From Endozoicomonas euniceicola (lineage in GTDB: Bacteria; Pseudomonadota; Gammaproteobacteria; Pseudomonadales; Endozoicomonadaceae), in the NCBI RefSeq assembly GCF_025562755.1, contig NZ_CP103300.1, positions 868,001 through 932,000 of the forward strand: a DNA stretch of 64,000 bases, written 5' to 3'. Shown piece by piece: positions 50,548 to 60,000 of this stretch (its first letter is position 1; every line of letters begins with the position of its first letter). The notes beneath the pieces are model-generated. The model saw nothing but the letters and a program-made list of their open reading frames with translations, was not told where the DNA came from and did not search any database. The position numbers were made by a program, and so were the translations under genes.

Positions 50548-53500
50548 ATGAAAACCCCCGACTTTCGACTTTTCCATACTAAGTCGTGCTTGTATCTGTT
50601 ACTGACTATTTCATTCTCTTCTTTTGCTGACATTCAGTCTGACACTATTCCTGCTGGCACTAGCCTCAGAATCAATTGCGATAGCTTAAATTCATTTCCG
50701 CATCCTTCCCTGAAGCCACCGTTCACACTCAGCAACAAAAGCGCCTGCCATTTCGTAAACCCCACAGTAGCCGACAGAACATCATTGATGCTCCCGGTGC
50801 TGCCGAAAGGCTCGTCGGCGCCATCAACTGCCACCCCCTCCCTGCACTCAGATTTATCTGCCGGGTTCCCGCAAAGCCCTCAAAGTCTGGAGACCCATAA
50901 CTTGCCAGACCGCTCCAGCCTGTCAAAAGCCAACCTGGCAGACCAACTAATCCCAGAATCAGCCCCGGACAATGTACGGCGCAAACTGGAGCAGCAACTA
51001 AGCCAGGCCAGCCGACACCATCAACGGGCAGGCAGGCAAAAGACAAACCGGGTTTCTACGCTGTATTTGTCCATGACTGATCAAAACATGAGAGTGGTCA
51101 TAAAGCCGGGGCAGCCCGTGTCTGAACCCACGCTGAGTCAACTTTATTCCGGGCTGGTTAACCTTTTGCTGAAGCTGCAACTACAGGCTCTCCCTCTGGA
51201 TAAGCTGCTCGAAACAGCATCAAAAAACGCTGAGCCCATTGTGGCTGCAGCCGGAAGCAATGGAGACGATGATCCTGACAAAGGCTTCACCCCCCCTCCC
51301 CCTGAACTGACTCTTATTATATCCGGCAATGAGTTGCCGCCATGGTCATGGCTACCTGACCTTTATAACCAAAGCCTGCTGCAAAAGCTGGAATTACTAA
51401 GAAGACTCAGACAAAGATTGCAGCAGGCGATCACAAGTGGCCAAAGGGATCTGCCAGCGATTCTGCAAGACCGGATTATGATTATCGAAGCCGATCTGTC
51501 CAACCTGGCAACCAATAGGGCAGAAGCCGATTCAAACCCGGCATTTCAAACCCTGCTGCTGGCGGGGCTACAGGATGACACTCTGGAACTGCTACAACAC
51601 GAAGACCATACCCTGGCTAATCAACTGGCTCAAAACCCGACGACAGCCGGAGTCGATCCGGCCACGGTTATCAGCGACACCAGTCATCCGGCTTCTGAAA
51701 ATACAGCACTGTATGATGATTGGCAGGCAAGCCCTCCCGGTCTGATATACGCCGAACTGAAAAGACGGCTGTCGCAGCTATTGACAAAATCTGATGCAAA
51801 TGCAGAAGCATTAACGCTTCTAACCAGCAATATTCAGTTGCTGCTTCAAACATTGAGGGATATCAACCACGGACAACTCCCTGTCCGGCAGGCGCGGGGC
51901 GTGGATCCCCAGGGCAAATCCTATAAGGCCGCAGTAAGCAATAGCAAGGAGCTCGCCAGCGACAGCGCTGCCGCCGGGTCGTCGCAAGCCAGCAATAACG
52001 ACGAGCAGGGTGCAGGTGGAGGTGGAGACGATGGCCCTACGCCACCGAAGAAGCCGCGTCATACATACAGTTCGAGTTGCCCCCTTTGTAATGGTGAGCC
52101 TTGCCATGAAAATCAAGCCACATCAGAACCGGTCAGAGGGGCAGAGGCCTATCAACCTGACTGTCCGGGTCAGTTAGAACAGCAGGCAAATGAAATTGTT
52201 AAACACTTCATCGATAAATTATCATTCGAGTTATTAAATATCCGGAGCGAATCAAGCACTGCAATATCTCCTGTCAGCCTGGCTCCGGTGCTAGGCATGC
52301 TCCTGGCCTCTATGGAAAATAATAACGACAAGGAAGACGTTCTGTCTCTTGCCAGTGGCTCTTTAACACCGGAACTGGAATCGGAGATACATCGGTCGCT
52401 TAGCAGATTCAGTCGCACACACCCTTTTGGTAATAACCGGATGGTTAACACGATTAATTTCATTGCATCCAATTGGCCTAAAAGCAATCAAAAGCTTACA
52501 AAGATATTATCCGAAGCCTATGAAACACAGATACTTATGGCTAATAAACATAAAAGTGTAGAAGAGGTTGCAGATGATTTCATAGAACAAAAAACTAATG
52601 GAAAATTCACCAATTTCTTTAAGGACATAAGTGAAAAAAATAATGATGAAGGAATTGATACTGCCATAGTAAATTTACTTTTATTTCAGGGAAGTTGGCA
52701 GAATAAATTCGATGAGAAGAACACTTCAAGAGGACGTTTTTTGCTTGCAGATGGCAGGGAAGTCACGAATGTTAAAATGATGTGTCAGCCGGGTAAATAT
52801 CAGCTTGCTGAGAAAAATGGTTTTTCTGTCATCAAAAAAAGATTCAAGCCTGATAACGGTGATGAATTTTCTCTCATTGCGATAAAAGCGGAACGCCATG
52901 GTAATAAAACCATAAAAATGATTGATCAAGCAACCTTGGAAAATTTAATTAAAGCCGTAAATAGAGTCAGGGAACGTAAAATAAATTTTCTACTTCCCCA
53001 AATAAAAATAGAAAGCAATCCTATCAATCTTTTAAGTCATATCAATGATATCCTGAGTACTGAAATAACACCGGAAAAACTTTCAAGGTTAGAAATGAAA
53101 GATAATAGTATTCTGAGAATTTTTCAGGAAATCAAGGCTTCCATTAATGAAAAAGGAGCCAGTGTCGAAGTAGTGAGTTCTGCAAATATATCTAGCAGAT
53201 CTGGAACTACTGCTATTGTTACAGAAACATTTATGATAAACAGTCCCACCCTAGTTATCATCCAGGATGAGAATGGTATTAAACTTATCAGTTTCACAAT
53301 AAATGATAATGAATATCTCGTTACCTATGGGGATCCGGAATTCTCTACACCTGTTCAGCCTGCCTCTACCGAAAAAACAGAAAAAACAGAAAAACCAACT
53401 CTAAGCCCATCTTCCCCCTATCAATGGAAGAAATATGAGCCAGATGAGCAATATGAGCAAGAACTCAGCGGAAAAATAAATAAAAAACTAAACCCAGAGC

Positions 53501-53724
53501 GTGATTTAGCTATCACCAAAATAGAACTGGATAGCACATATATAGATATCCATGTCAGCAGTAAAAATGACGCAGAAAAACTAATGAAAAGATTAAAAGA
53601 AACTCTACAAACACAGTTCCATAATTTTCTTCGTATTTATGGAGAGTTAACTGGCAATATTTATGTGGAAGTTTTATTCTCAGCCAAGACAGAATTAATT
53701 AAGCAGCTTAACGAAAATTATTAG
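50548..53724 (+). CDS. Large exported serpin-domain protein
   Basis: 1058 residues. Signal peptide (SCLYLLLTISFSSFA). Residues about 30-540 are Ser/Pro/Leu-rich with helical stretches and no recognised domain. Residues about 547-925 look like a serpin: ISPVSLAPVLGMLLASM, ADDFIEQKTNGKFTNFF, IVNLLLFQGSWQNKFDE, TNVKMMCQPGKYQ, the reactive-loop region SINEKGASVEVVSSANISSR (about 864-885), and SPTLVIIQDENGIKLISF. The hinge has V-E-V-V where inhibitory serpins carry small Ala/Thr residues, so inhibition is doubtful. A roughly 130-residue tail follows. The DNA becomes visibly AT-richer from about 52190, where the serpin part begins, suggesting a fusion. Probably acts outside the cell or on host proteases. 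Confidence 0.72.
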   Translation: MKTPDFRLFHTKSCLYLLLTISFSSFADIQSDTIPAGTSLRINCDSLNSFPHPSLKPPFTLSNKSACHFVNPTVADRTSLMLPVLPKGSSAPSTATPSLHSDLSAGFPQSPQSLETHNLPDRSSLSKANLADQLIPESAPDNVRRKLEQQLSQASRHHQRAGRQKTNRVSTLYLSMTDQNMRVVIKPGQPVSEPTLSQLYSGLVNLLLKLQLQALPLDKLLETASKNAEPIVAAAGSNGDDDPDKGFTPPPPELTLIISGNELPPWSWLPDLYNQSLLQKLELLRRLRQRLQQAITSGQRDLPAILQDRIMIIEADLSNLATNRAEADSNPAFQTLLLAGLQDDTLELLQHEDHTLANQLAQNPTTAGVDPATVISDTSHPASENTALYDDWQASPPGLIYAELKRRLSQLLTKSDANAEALTLLTSNIQLLLQTLRDINHGQLPVRQARGVDPQGKSYKAAVSNSKELASDSAAAGSSQASNNDEQGAGGGGDDGPTPPKKPRHTYSSSCPLCNGEPCHENQATSEPVRGAEAYQPDCPGQLEQQANEIVKHFIDKLSFELLNIRSESSTAISPVSLAPVLGMLLASMENNNDKEDVLSLASGSLTPELESEIHRSLSRFSRTHPFGNNRMVNTINFIASNWPKSNQKLTKILSEAYETQILMANKHKSVEEVADDFIEQKTNGKFTNFFKDISEKNNDEGIDTAIVNLLLFQGSWQNKFDEKNTSRGRFLLADGREVTNVKMMCQPGKYQLAEKNGFSVIKKRFKPDNGDEFSLIAIKAERHGNKTIKMIDQATLENLIKAVNRVRERKINFLLPQIKIESNPINLLSHINDILSTEITPEKLSRLEMKDNSILRIFQEIKASINEKGASVEVVSSANISSRSGTTAIVTETFMINSPTLVIIQDENGIKLISFTINDNEYLVTYGDPEFSTPVQPASTEKTEKTEKPTLSPSSPYQWKKYEPDEQYEQELSGKINKKLNPERDLAITKIELDSTYIDIHVSSKNDAEKLMKRLKETLQTQFHNFLRIYGELTGNIYVEVLFSAKTELIKQLNENY

Positions 53725-53737
53725 TCTATTAATTCAC

Positions 53738-53773
53738 GTCGGCTAGCGGTTCCCAGCCTGCCCCGTAGCCGAC
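53738..53773. terminator. Hairpin between convergent serpin and msrA genes
   Basis: GTCGGCTA and TAGCCGAC form a perfect 8-bp stem, 14 bp after the serpin stop. No long T tract on either side. Confidence 0.45.
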
Positions 53774-53783
53774 TTGATTGACC

Positions 53784-54413
53784 TCAGGGCAGACAAACCC
53801 CGGTTCCACCGAGACCACAGTAGCCATTCACATTCTTTGCCAGATACTGCTGATGATAATCCTCTGCGTAATAAAAAGAGGGAGCCTGCCGAATCTCTGT
53901 CGTTACTTTGCCTTTACCACTGCTCGTCATCGCCGCTTGATAAGCCTCCTTCGACGCTTCTGCCAGATGTTGCTGCTCCCTTGTGGTGGTAAAAATAACA
54001 GAACGGTACTGAGTGCCAATATCATTGCCCTGACGCATCCCCTGGGCAGGGTCGTGTGATTCCCAGAACAGCTTCATTAGCGCTTCCAGAGTGATCACAC
54101 CGGAATCAAATACCACCATCACAACTTCAGCATGACCTGTACCACCTGAACAGACCTCCCGATAAGAAGGGTTCGGCGTGTAACCACCGGCATAACCAAC
54201 CGCTGTCGTCCACACGCCAGGCTGCTTCCAGAACAGTCGTTCAGCCCCCCAGAAACACCCCATCCCCAGATAAATCTCTTCACAGGACTCAGGAAACGGA
54301 GCCACAATAGATCGCCCATGAACAAAATGTTGCCCGGCCAGAGCGATTGATTTTTCTCGCCCGGGCAATGCCTCATCGGCTGAAGGTATAATCTGCTTGC
54401 TGTAAATTGCCAT
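53784..54413 (-). CDS. msrA: Peptide methionine sulfoxide reductase A
   Basis: 209 residues. YLGMGCFWGAERLFW holds the catalytic Cys. AVGYAGGYTPNPSYREVCSGGTGHAEVV, FWESHDPAQGMRQGNDIGTQYRSVIF and the C-terminal resolving cysteines (GYCGLGGTGVC) complete MsrA. It repairs Met-S-sulfoxide. Typical long form with an N-terminal extension. Confidence 0.97.
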   Translation of the reverse strand: MAIYSKQIIPSADEALPGREKSIALAGQHFVHGRSIVAPFPESCEEIYLGMGCFWGAERLFWKQPGVWTTAVGYAGGYTPNPSYREVCSGGTGHAEVVMVVFDSGVITLEALMKLFWESHDPAQGMRQGNDIGTQYRSVIFTTTREQQHLAEASKEAYQAAMTSSGKGKVTTEIRQAPSFYYAEDYHQQYLAKNVNGYCGLGGTGVCLP

Positions 54414-54446
54414 GAATCACTCCAGAAAAGCTGTCTTGAACAAAGC

Positions 54447-55250
54447 TCATCGCATCATAAGGGCAGGATCGAGCCGAACCTCAAACCAGTTTACCCGCCA
54501 GTCAAGGTGCGCGCCCGTTACACGTCCCGTCGCACCTATTTCACCTATCAGCTGACCACGCTCAACGGTTTCACCCTCTGTAACACTAATAGCACTTAAA
54601 TGCAGGTAACTGCTGGAAATCCCAAGTCCATGGTCAATCACAATAGTGCCACCCGAAAAATACAGATCTTTATCCGCCAGCCTGACAATACCATCTGCCG
54701 CAGCAATAACGGGCTCCCCTTTTGGCGCAGCAAAGTCCAGACCATAATGCGGCCTTCTGGGTTCACCATTAAAAAAACGCTGACTGCCATAAACCCCGGT
54801 AATACGTCCCCGTACAGGCTGACTAAAGCCAGAAAAAAAGTCCTTTCCTACCGTATTAAACTGCCGGGACTGTCCTACCTCTTTTGCTTCATCCCGAATA
54901 CGATCTATCACCTCCGGGGCAGGATGAACGTATTTTTTTTCAACTCCGTTGATATGCTGAATAGTGTATTCACGGGGCTTCAGGGCCAGATTAACCCGCT
55001 CTGAACTGCCATCTTTATGGATAAGCCTGAAGCTCTGTTGTAAATTAGCATCTCGCCCGAAGCCAATAATAAACTGCCCGTCCCCGGAAACTCGAACTTG
55101 CCGATTCTTGTATTGTACCTTTGTGCCAGGTTGAACAGACCCCACATAAAAGCCCCCCGGTTTTAGTCTTGAACTGAGCCGGTTAGCGTCGCTCGCTATA
55201 ACCTGAGGCGAGCAGATTAAGAGCAATACAGAAAGCGTTCTTATCATCAA
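54447..55250 (-). CDS. Exported M23-family metallopeptidase
   Basis: 267 residues with signal peptide (LSVLLLICSPQVIASD). The N-terminal beta-rich part (GSVQPGTKVQYKNRQVRVSGDGQFIIGFGRD) precedes a lysostaphin-type domain: RPHYGLDFAAPKGEPVIAAADGIV (His and Asp zinc ligands), YLHLSAI and GAHLDWRVNW (third ligand). It is a periplasmic endopeptidase likely to cut peptidoglycan cross-links, of the kind annotated YebA/NlpD-like. The 249-bp gap to the divergent tolC-like gene holds both promoters. Confidence 0.92.
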   Translation of the reverse strand: MMIRTLSVLLLICSPQVIASDANRLSSRLKPGGFYVGSVQPGTKVQYKNRQVRVSGDGQFIIGFGRDANLQQSFRLIHKDGSSERVNLALKPREYTIQHINGVEKKYVHPAPEVIDRIRDEAKEVGQSRQFNTVGKDFFSGFSQPVRGRITGVYGSQRFFNGEPRRPHYGLDFAAPKGEPVIAAADGIVRLADKDLYFSGGTIVIDHGLGISSSYLHLSAISVTEGETVERGQLIGEIGATGRVTGAHLDWRVNWFEVRLDPALMMR

Positions 55251-55499
55251 AATTATTTCCTTTTTGTAAATCCGCAGCTCACTCCAGACGATATAAAAAA
55301 ACGGATACTAATACCAATTCCCTGCAATTTTCAAAAACTATGCTAATTTCAATCGAGTCAAACAGGTTACTGCGGGGTAACTCAGCTCTTTTTACCCGGA
55401 AAGTTATTCAGAGCTAATCTCGGCGGGATGCTTCTGTGACAACAAAAAAATTCAAAACAACTGTTACCATTCTTTGAGGATTCAGAGGAAAACGCCTCC

Positions 55500-56825
55500 A
55501 TGAAAATACTTCGTGCTTCAGCTCCTGTCTTGATGGTTGCTGCCGCCCTTCAGGGCGCAGTTGTCCATGCGGTATCACTGGAGGAAGCGATTACACAAAC
55601 CCTGGTAAGCAACCCTCAGGCACAGGCATCTTACAATCGCTATCAGGCTAGCCAGGAAAGCGTCAGGGCAGCCCGTGGTGGTTATCTGCCTACATTAGAC
55701 TGGAAAGCCGGTATCGGGCATGAACGCCTTATTAATCCCACAACAGAAAAGAAAGGAACCGACCAGAAAGATTTCAGGCCCAGGGAAAATGCCCTGATCC
55801 TGAACCAGAACCTGTTTGATGGCCTCTCTACCACCAACGAATACCGCAAAACTCAGGAGCTGCAGCACGGTCGCAAGGAACAACTGCGTACCAAGGCAGA
55901 AAGCCTCGCTCTGGAGGTTGCTGACATCTACTTGAAGCTGCTGGAAACCCGCCAACAAATGACGCTGGCAAAAAGCAACCTGGCTTCCCATGAACGCATC
56001 TACAAACTGATTCAGCAACGCTATGACCAGGGGGTTGCCAACCAGTCTGACCTTTATCAGATTGAGGGACGTCTGGCCCGGGCTCGCGCCAATATGATCA
56101 GCACCCGTAATAACCTTGAAGACGCTGAGATTCAATACCTGCGTCTGGTCAATCAGACCGCTGATAACCTGATCATGCCCCGTATTGATGAGCGGGTTCT
56201 GCCAGCCGATCTGGAGCAGGCGCTGGCTATTGCCCTGCAGGATCACCCTGCGATTCAATCCAGCAACTTTGACCTGAGCGCCTCTCAATATGGCTATGAC
56301 CAGACCCGGAGCGCCTTTCTGCCCTCCATTGACCTGTCGCTGAGCCAGCGCTGGGACAAAGATATTAACGGTAAGACAGGCCGTCATGAAGATACCATGG
56401 CCATGCTGACCATGAAGTACAACCTCTTTCGTGGAGGTTCCGACAGCGCCCGTCGTCAGGAAGCGGCTTACCGCGTAGAAGAGAGCCATGCCATGCAGCA
56501 GGATACTCAACGCATGGTCAAGGAGACCCTTAGAATGGCCTGGGCTGCAATGGAAAACCTGACCGCTGAAGAACCCTATTTAAAAAAACACATGGACGCC
56601 AGTGCTCAGACTGTAAAGGCTTATCAGAAGCAGTTTGAATTGGGTAAGCGTACTCTACTTGACCTGCTGGACAGCGAGAACGAAAACTTTCAGGCTCAAC
56701 GCTCATACACGACAGCTGTACACCGTAGCCTGTATGCCCGCTTCCGGGTGCTTAATGGTCTTGGGCATCTGATGCAGCAGTTGAATATTGGGCTGCCCTC
56801 CAGCTGGCAAATCGTAGACAGCTGA
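55500..56825 (+). CDS. TolC-family outer-membrane channel protein
   Basis: 441 residues, signal peptide ending VVHA. Two outer-membrane efflux repeats: SLEEAITQTLVSNPQAQASYNRYQAS ... LALEVADIYLKLLETRQQ ... LIQQRYDQGVANQSDLYQIEGRLARA, and LEQALAIALQDHPAIQSSNFDL ... KAYQKQFELGKRTLLDLLDSENENFQAQRSY. The second is characteristic of type I secretion TolC proteins (AggA/LapE type). The ABC and membrane-fusion partners are not adjacent. Confidence 0.92.
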   Translation: MKILRASAPVLMVAAALQGAVVHAVSLEEAITQTLVSNPQAQASYNRYQASQESVRAARGGYLPTLDWKAGIGHERLINPTTEKKGTDQKDFRPRENALILNQNLFDGLSTTNEYRKTQELQHGRKEQLRTKAESLALEVADIYLKLLETRQQMTLAKSNLASHERIYKLIQQRYDQGVANQSDLYQIEGRLARARANMISTRNNLEDAEIQYLRLVNQTADNLIMPRIDERVLPADLEQALAIALQDHPAIQSSNFDLSASQYGYDQTRSAFLPSIDLSLSQRWDKDINGKTGRHEDTMAMLTMKYNLFRGGSDSARRQEAAYRVEESHAMQQDTQRMVKETLRMAWAAMENLTAEEPYLKKHMDASAQTVKAYQKQFELGKRTLLDLLDSENENFQAQRSYTTAVHRSLYARFRVLNGLGHLMQQLNIGLPSSWQIVDS

Positions 56826-56930
56826 TTTTCCACTTCCCTGACATGGACGTCCCAGCCTCTTTTCAACCAACTTTTTTTGCTGATATCCTAGAAGAGTAAG
56901 GGGGACAGCAATCAGAAACATATCGGGCTA

Positions 56931-56965
56931 TTGGCTGTTAGCTGTTAGCTGTTAGCTGTTAGCTG
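56931..56965 (+). repeat. Heptamer array B-left: TTAGCTG
   Basis: Five 7-bp units (TTGGCTG, then four TTAGCTG). The unit is the reverse complement of array A-right, but here it stands on the left of the CATACA-containing spacer. Confidence 0.92.
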
Positions 56966-56973
56966 CTCATACA

Positions 56974-57015
56974 GCCAAAAGCCAAAAGCCAAAAGCCAAA
57001 AGCCAAAAGCCAAAA
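56974..57015 (+). repeat. Heptamer array B-right: GCCAAAA
   Basis: Six perfect 7-bp units, the reverse complement of the GGCTTTT unit of array A-left. Preceded by CTCATACA and followed by GCGGTATATTCTAAG, nearly the same right flank as the first element. Confidence 0.93.
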
Positions 57016-57074
57016 GCGGTATATTCTAAGCTTCAGCCCCCTGACCAATTACAACAATAAAAAAGGATTCAGCT

Positions 57075-57158
57075 ATGGACCAGATCATTCTTGCCGCTTC
57101 CCTGATTACCCCCGCACTCTATGGCTTTGGCCTGCTCCTGCCACTCTGCAAAGATTAA
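57075..57158 (+). CDS. Possible 27-residue membrane peptide
   Basis: ATG 57075 is preceded by AAAAAGGATTC at good spacing and opens MDQIILAASLITPALYGFGL, ending LLPLCKD. The length and hydrophobicity suit a single-helix accessory peptide. It lies between heptamer array B and the convergent hemG stop (7 bp). Support is the ribosome-binding site and composition only. Confidence 0.35.
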   Translation: MDQIILAASLITPALYGFGLLLPLCKD

Positions 57159-57165
57159 TCTACCC

Positions 57166-57756
57166 TCAGGCAGAAGCTTCAGCATAGGTGACAACCTGCT
57201 CAGACTTCTGCCTGACACTGTCACTCAGTTGACCTGCTACTGTCCTGCAAAACTTATCCACCCGCCTCCAGTCGGTATACTCAATATCCTTCGACGTATC
57301 CGTACTCCCCCCGGTCAGTTTCATAATCAACTGAATCGCCAGTCTGCTAAACAGACCATAACGGGAATACAGCAGGGCACCCGCAAATACATCAACCAGA
57401 CCGGGTTGCCACCGGGTTCTACCGAGATACTTTTGCAAATAACGATTATTATCCGGGCGACTGCGTTGCGGTTTTCTGGCCGTGAGATCGACGGAAAAGA
57501 AAAAGCTGGGCCTGCTATTCAGGGTTTGATAGTTGCGCTCAACAAACTGACAAAATTTCTTATGATGATGTCCATACCGGATGGAGCAACCTAAGATAAA
57601 TGCATCAAAGTTATCCAGATCAATACTGGCGGACGGCTCCCCGACGTCAAGCACTGTTGTTTGAAAACCACACTGCTCCATCTGTGTTTTTACAACATTC
57701 AGAATTCTGGCCGTCTGACCTTCACGAGTTTGATATAGCAAGGCAATTTTTAACAT
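57166..57756 (-). CDS. hemG: Menaquinone-dependent protoporphyrinogen IX oxidase
   Basis: 196 residues from ATG 57756; the frame runs on upstream, but the flavodoxin fold begins at MLKIALLYQTREGQTARI. FILGCSIRYGHHHKKFCQFVERN, FFFSVDLTARKP and SRYGLFSRLAIQLIMKLTGGSTDTSKDIEYTDW match HemG, which oxidises protoporphyrinogen using quinones, allowing anaerobic haem synthesis. Confidence 0.93.
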   Translation of the reverse strand: MLKIALLYQTREGQTARILNVVKTQMEQCGFQTTVLDVGEPSASIDLDNFDAFILGCSIRYGHHHKKFCQFVERNYQTLNSRPSFFFSVDLTARKPQRSRPDNNRYLQKYLGRTRWQPGLVDVFAGALLYSRYGLFSRLAIQLIMKLTGGSTDTSKDIEYTDWRRVDKFCRTVAGQLSDSVRQKSEQVVTYAEASA

Positions 57757-57879
57757 GTGCAATAGACTCGCTCTGTTTTTCTTGAAGCGATTGTACCAGT
57801 AAAAAAGCAGGGTATTACAGGGCAGCATTTGTAAAACTGTTTCATACTGAGGCAGCGTTTTTGAAAACAGGCTGTTGCT

Positions 57880-58665
57880 TTGAGCCCAACAATCTATCAA
57901 ACCATCTTATCCGATCTGATCACGCCGTTATGGGTGACTTATTGCCAGAGAGTTCCCCAGGCTCTGAAGATTTATCATTTACTGGAAGGACACAACAAGC
58001 GGGTAATTCACGATCATATCAGTCTCCGAACCGTGAATTTACCATGGACTTCGAGCTCCGTGCTAACAGAGCAGCTGGAACAATTTGGCTATTGCATCAG
58101 GGACAGAGCCAGCTGCCCCAAAGATCATCTTGAACTTTACTGGCTTCACCACCCGGCTCTGGAAGTGCCTGCCATCTTAATTACTGAACTGGATGTACAT
58201 TGCCTGAGTCAACCCTCTCAGTCGATAATGACACAGATAACCAGTGAGAGCAGCAACCCTGCACACTGGAGCCTGGATCAGACTCCGCCCCACAAGCCAA
58301 CCCTGCAGCAGTTTGAAACCTTACAGTCTGACAATGAAATAGCTGCCTGGTTCAGCCTTTTTGGCACGTCAGCCCACTATTTTTCGGTCAGTGTTAATCA
58401 TCTTGGTCGACAGAACGATATGCTCAAACTGGTCAAGCTGTTAATGGAAGAAGGCTTCGCTCTTGATAATCGTTCAGGGCTAATCAGGGAGTCAGCGCAT
58501 CAGATGATCGAACAGGTGATCAGCCTGCCCGATCAGATGGAAGTCAACTTCGGCTCTCAGGAGAAAGCCAGAGTCTCAACCGGCTGTTATCATTTTACTC
58601 TGCGATTCAAAAATCCATCCGGAAAGCTGTATAAAAAGTTCTTTTCCTGCACCAAAGCCGATTAG
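57880..58665 (+). CDS. DUF1338-family protein (2-oxoadipate dioxygenase/decarboxylase-like)
   Basis: About 261 residues with an apparent TTG start at 57880; the true start is uncertain. IHDHISLRTVNLPW (metal His candidate), KDHLELYWLHHPALEVPAILITEL, SAHYFSVSVNHLG and the YHFTLRFKNPSGKLYKKFF tail fit DUF1338, a VOC-like iron enzyme family that includes HglS of lysine catabolism. This protein is shorter than HglS, so the substrate is not assigned. Divergent from hemG. Confidence 0.72.
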   Translation: MSPTIYQTILSDLITPLWVTYCQRVPQALKIYHLLEGHNKRVIHDHISLRTVNLPWTSSSVLTEQLEQFGYCIRDRASCPKDHLELYWLHHPALEVPAILITELDVHCLSQPSQSIMTQITSESSNPAHWSLDQTPPHKPTLQQFETLQSDNEIAAWFSLFGTSAHYFSVSVNHLGRQNDMLKLVKLLMEEGFALDNRSGLIRESAHQMIEQVISLPDQMEVNFGSQEKARVSTGCYHFTLRFKNPSGKLYKKFFSCTKAD

Positions 58666-58743
58666 CCGTCTATATTAAATCCATCACAAACATAAAACAC
58701 TGATGCCTCAGAAGCGGCTTTGCTCTGCAAACGATAAAAGCTC

Positions 58744-59919
58744 ATGCATTCCAACAATATTCTGAAAAACACAACCGGATTTGAAAAGCTGGGTCTATTC
58801 CTCTGGTTACTGGCTTTTATTCTGATTTTTGCCAAGGTTATTCTTGAGCCAGGCAGCCACTCCGTTGTCGACAACTATCTGCTGGGTGGGCAGCGCTGGA
58901 CAGATAGAGTAGCTCTCTACTCCGGTCCCGGTGGTTTTATCTACACACCGCTTTTCGCTGTACTCTTTACTCCGTTCCTGCACATTTCCGAAGCCATGAC
59001 TGATCTGATCTGGCGGTTATTTATTATTATCCTCTATCTCTATGCCCTGATCTGCCTGATCTATATGATCAATAATCGTTCACCCGGAACCCTGGGCAAA
59101 TGGCTTGGCATGATGAGTATCATTGCCGTGCCTATTGCCTTCTCTGGTTTTCGCAACGGCCAGGTGAATGTCATCCTGACAGCCGTTATGGTGCTGGTGG
59201 TCTGTCAGATCGCTGAAAAACGCTGGAACAGCGCCGCACTCATACTGGCACTGGTGATGAGCCTGAAACCAACCTTTATCGTCTTTTTCCTGCTGGCAAC
59301 AACACTGTTTCGCCCTTTATGGTTCAGGGTTCCCCCCCTTATGCTGCTGTTTCTGGCACTGCCCATACTCTTTGGCGGCTGGGAATACAGCTGGCAGCAA
59401 TACATCAACTTTGTCGATATGGCGCAGTCTGCCATGCACCATGGTGTCCATACCCAGAATTTTGCCAGCCTGTTCAATGTATTTCAGGTATTTGGACTCT
59501 TTATCTCTGATCACTCGCAGCACCTGATTAAAGTTATACTGGCCGGTGTCACCTGGCTGTTGTGCTGGTTTGCCATTCGACAGTTTGATATAAAAACAGC
59601 TCTTCTCTACCTCCTGACACTGGCTTCCTGCTATCACCTTATGTTCAACCCCCGAAGCGTTAATACCGACTACATTATTCTTGGAACCGTTCTTGCACTA
59701 TGGTTCGCCTGTGCCATCTATCTGTGGCAGAACAAATATCTGGCGATAGCTGTCGGGCTTATTTCGCTGGGTGTATTGCAAGCGTTTGAGCTATCAAGAT
59801 GGCTGGTGCCAGGCAGCACCAGCTGGGTCAATCCGTTAATGGGTTTAACCTTTACCCTTCTGGTGGTCTGGCAACTCTTTCATAAACGACAGTTCATCAG
59901 TGATACGCAGGTTGAGTAG
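58744..59919 (+). CDS. GT87-like (DUF2029) membrane glycosyltransferase
   Basis: 391 residues with about ten membrane segments. The N-terminal external loop DNYLLGGQRWTDRVALYSGPGGFIYTPLFAVLFTPF, and FSGFRNGQVNVILTAVMVLV with LALVMSLKPTFIVFFLLATTLF, are the pattern of GT-C-fold family 87 enzymes that use polyprenyl-phosphate sugars. A role in glycolipid or surface-glycan decoration is inferred. No glycan cluster surrounds it. Confidence 0.75.
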   Translation: MHSNNILKNTTGFEKLGLFLWLLAFILIFAKVILEPGSHSVVDNYLLGGQRWTDRVALYSGPGGFIYTPLFAVLFTPFLHISEAMTDLIWRLFIIILYLYALICLIYMINNRSPGTLGKWLGMMSIIAVPIAFSGFRNGQVNVILTAVMVLVVCQIAEKRWNSAALILALVMSLKPTFIVFFLLATTLFRPLWFRVPPLMLLFLALPILFGGWEYSWQQYINFVDMAQSAMHHGVHTQNFASLFNVFQVFGLFISDHSQHLIKVILAGVTWLLCWFAIRQFDIKTALLYLLTLASCYHLMFNPRSVNTDYIILGTVLALWFACAIYLWQNKYLAIAVGLISLGVLQAFELSRWLVPGSTSWVNPLMGLTFTLLVVWQLFHKRQFISDTQVE

Positions 59920-60000
59920 AGCGAAACGTTTTTCAGATTTCTCTGCGTTATCTCTCGCTACCTGCTATGCTCAACGCACAAAAAATAAACAGGTGTACGC

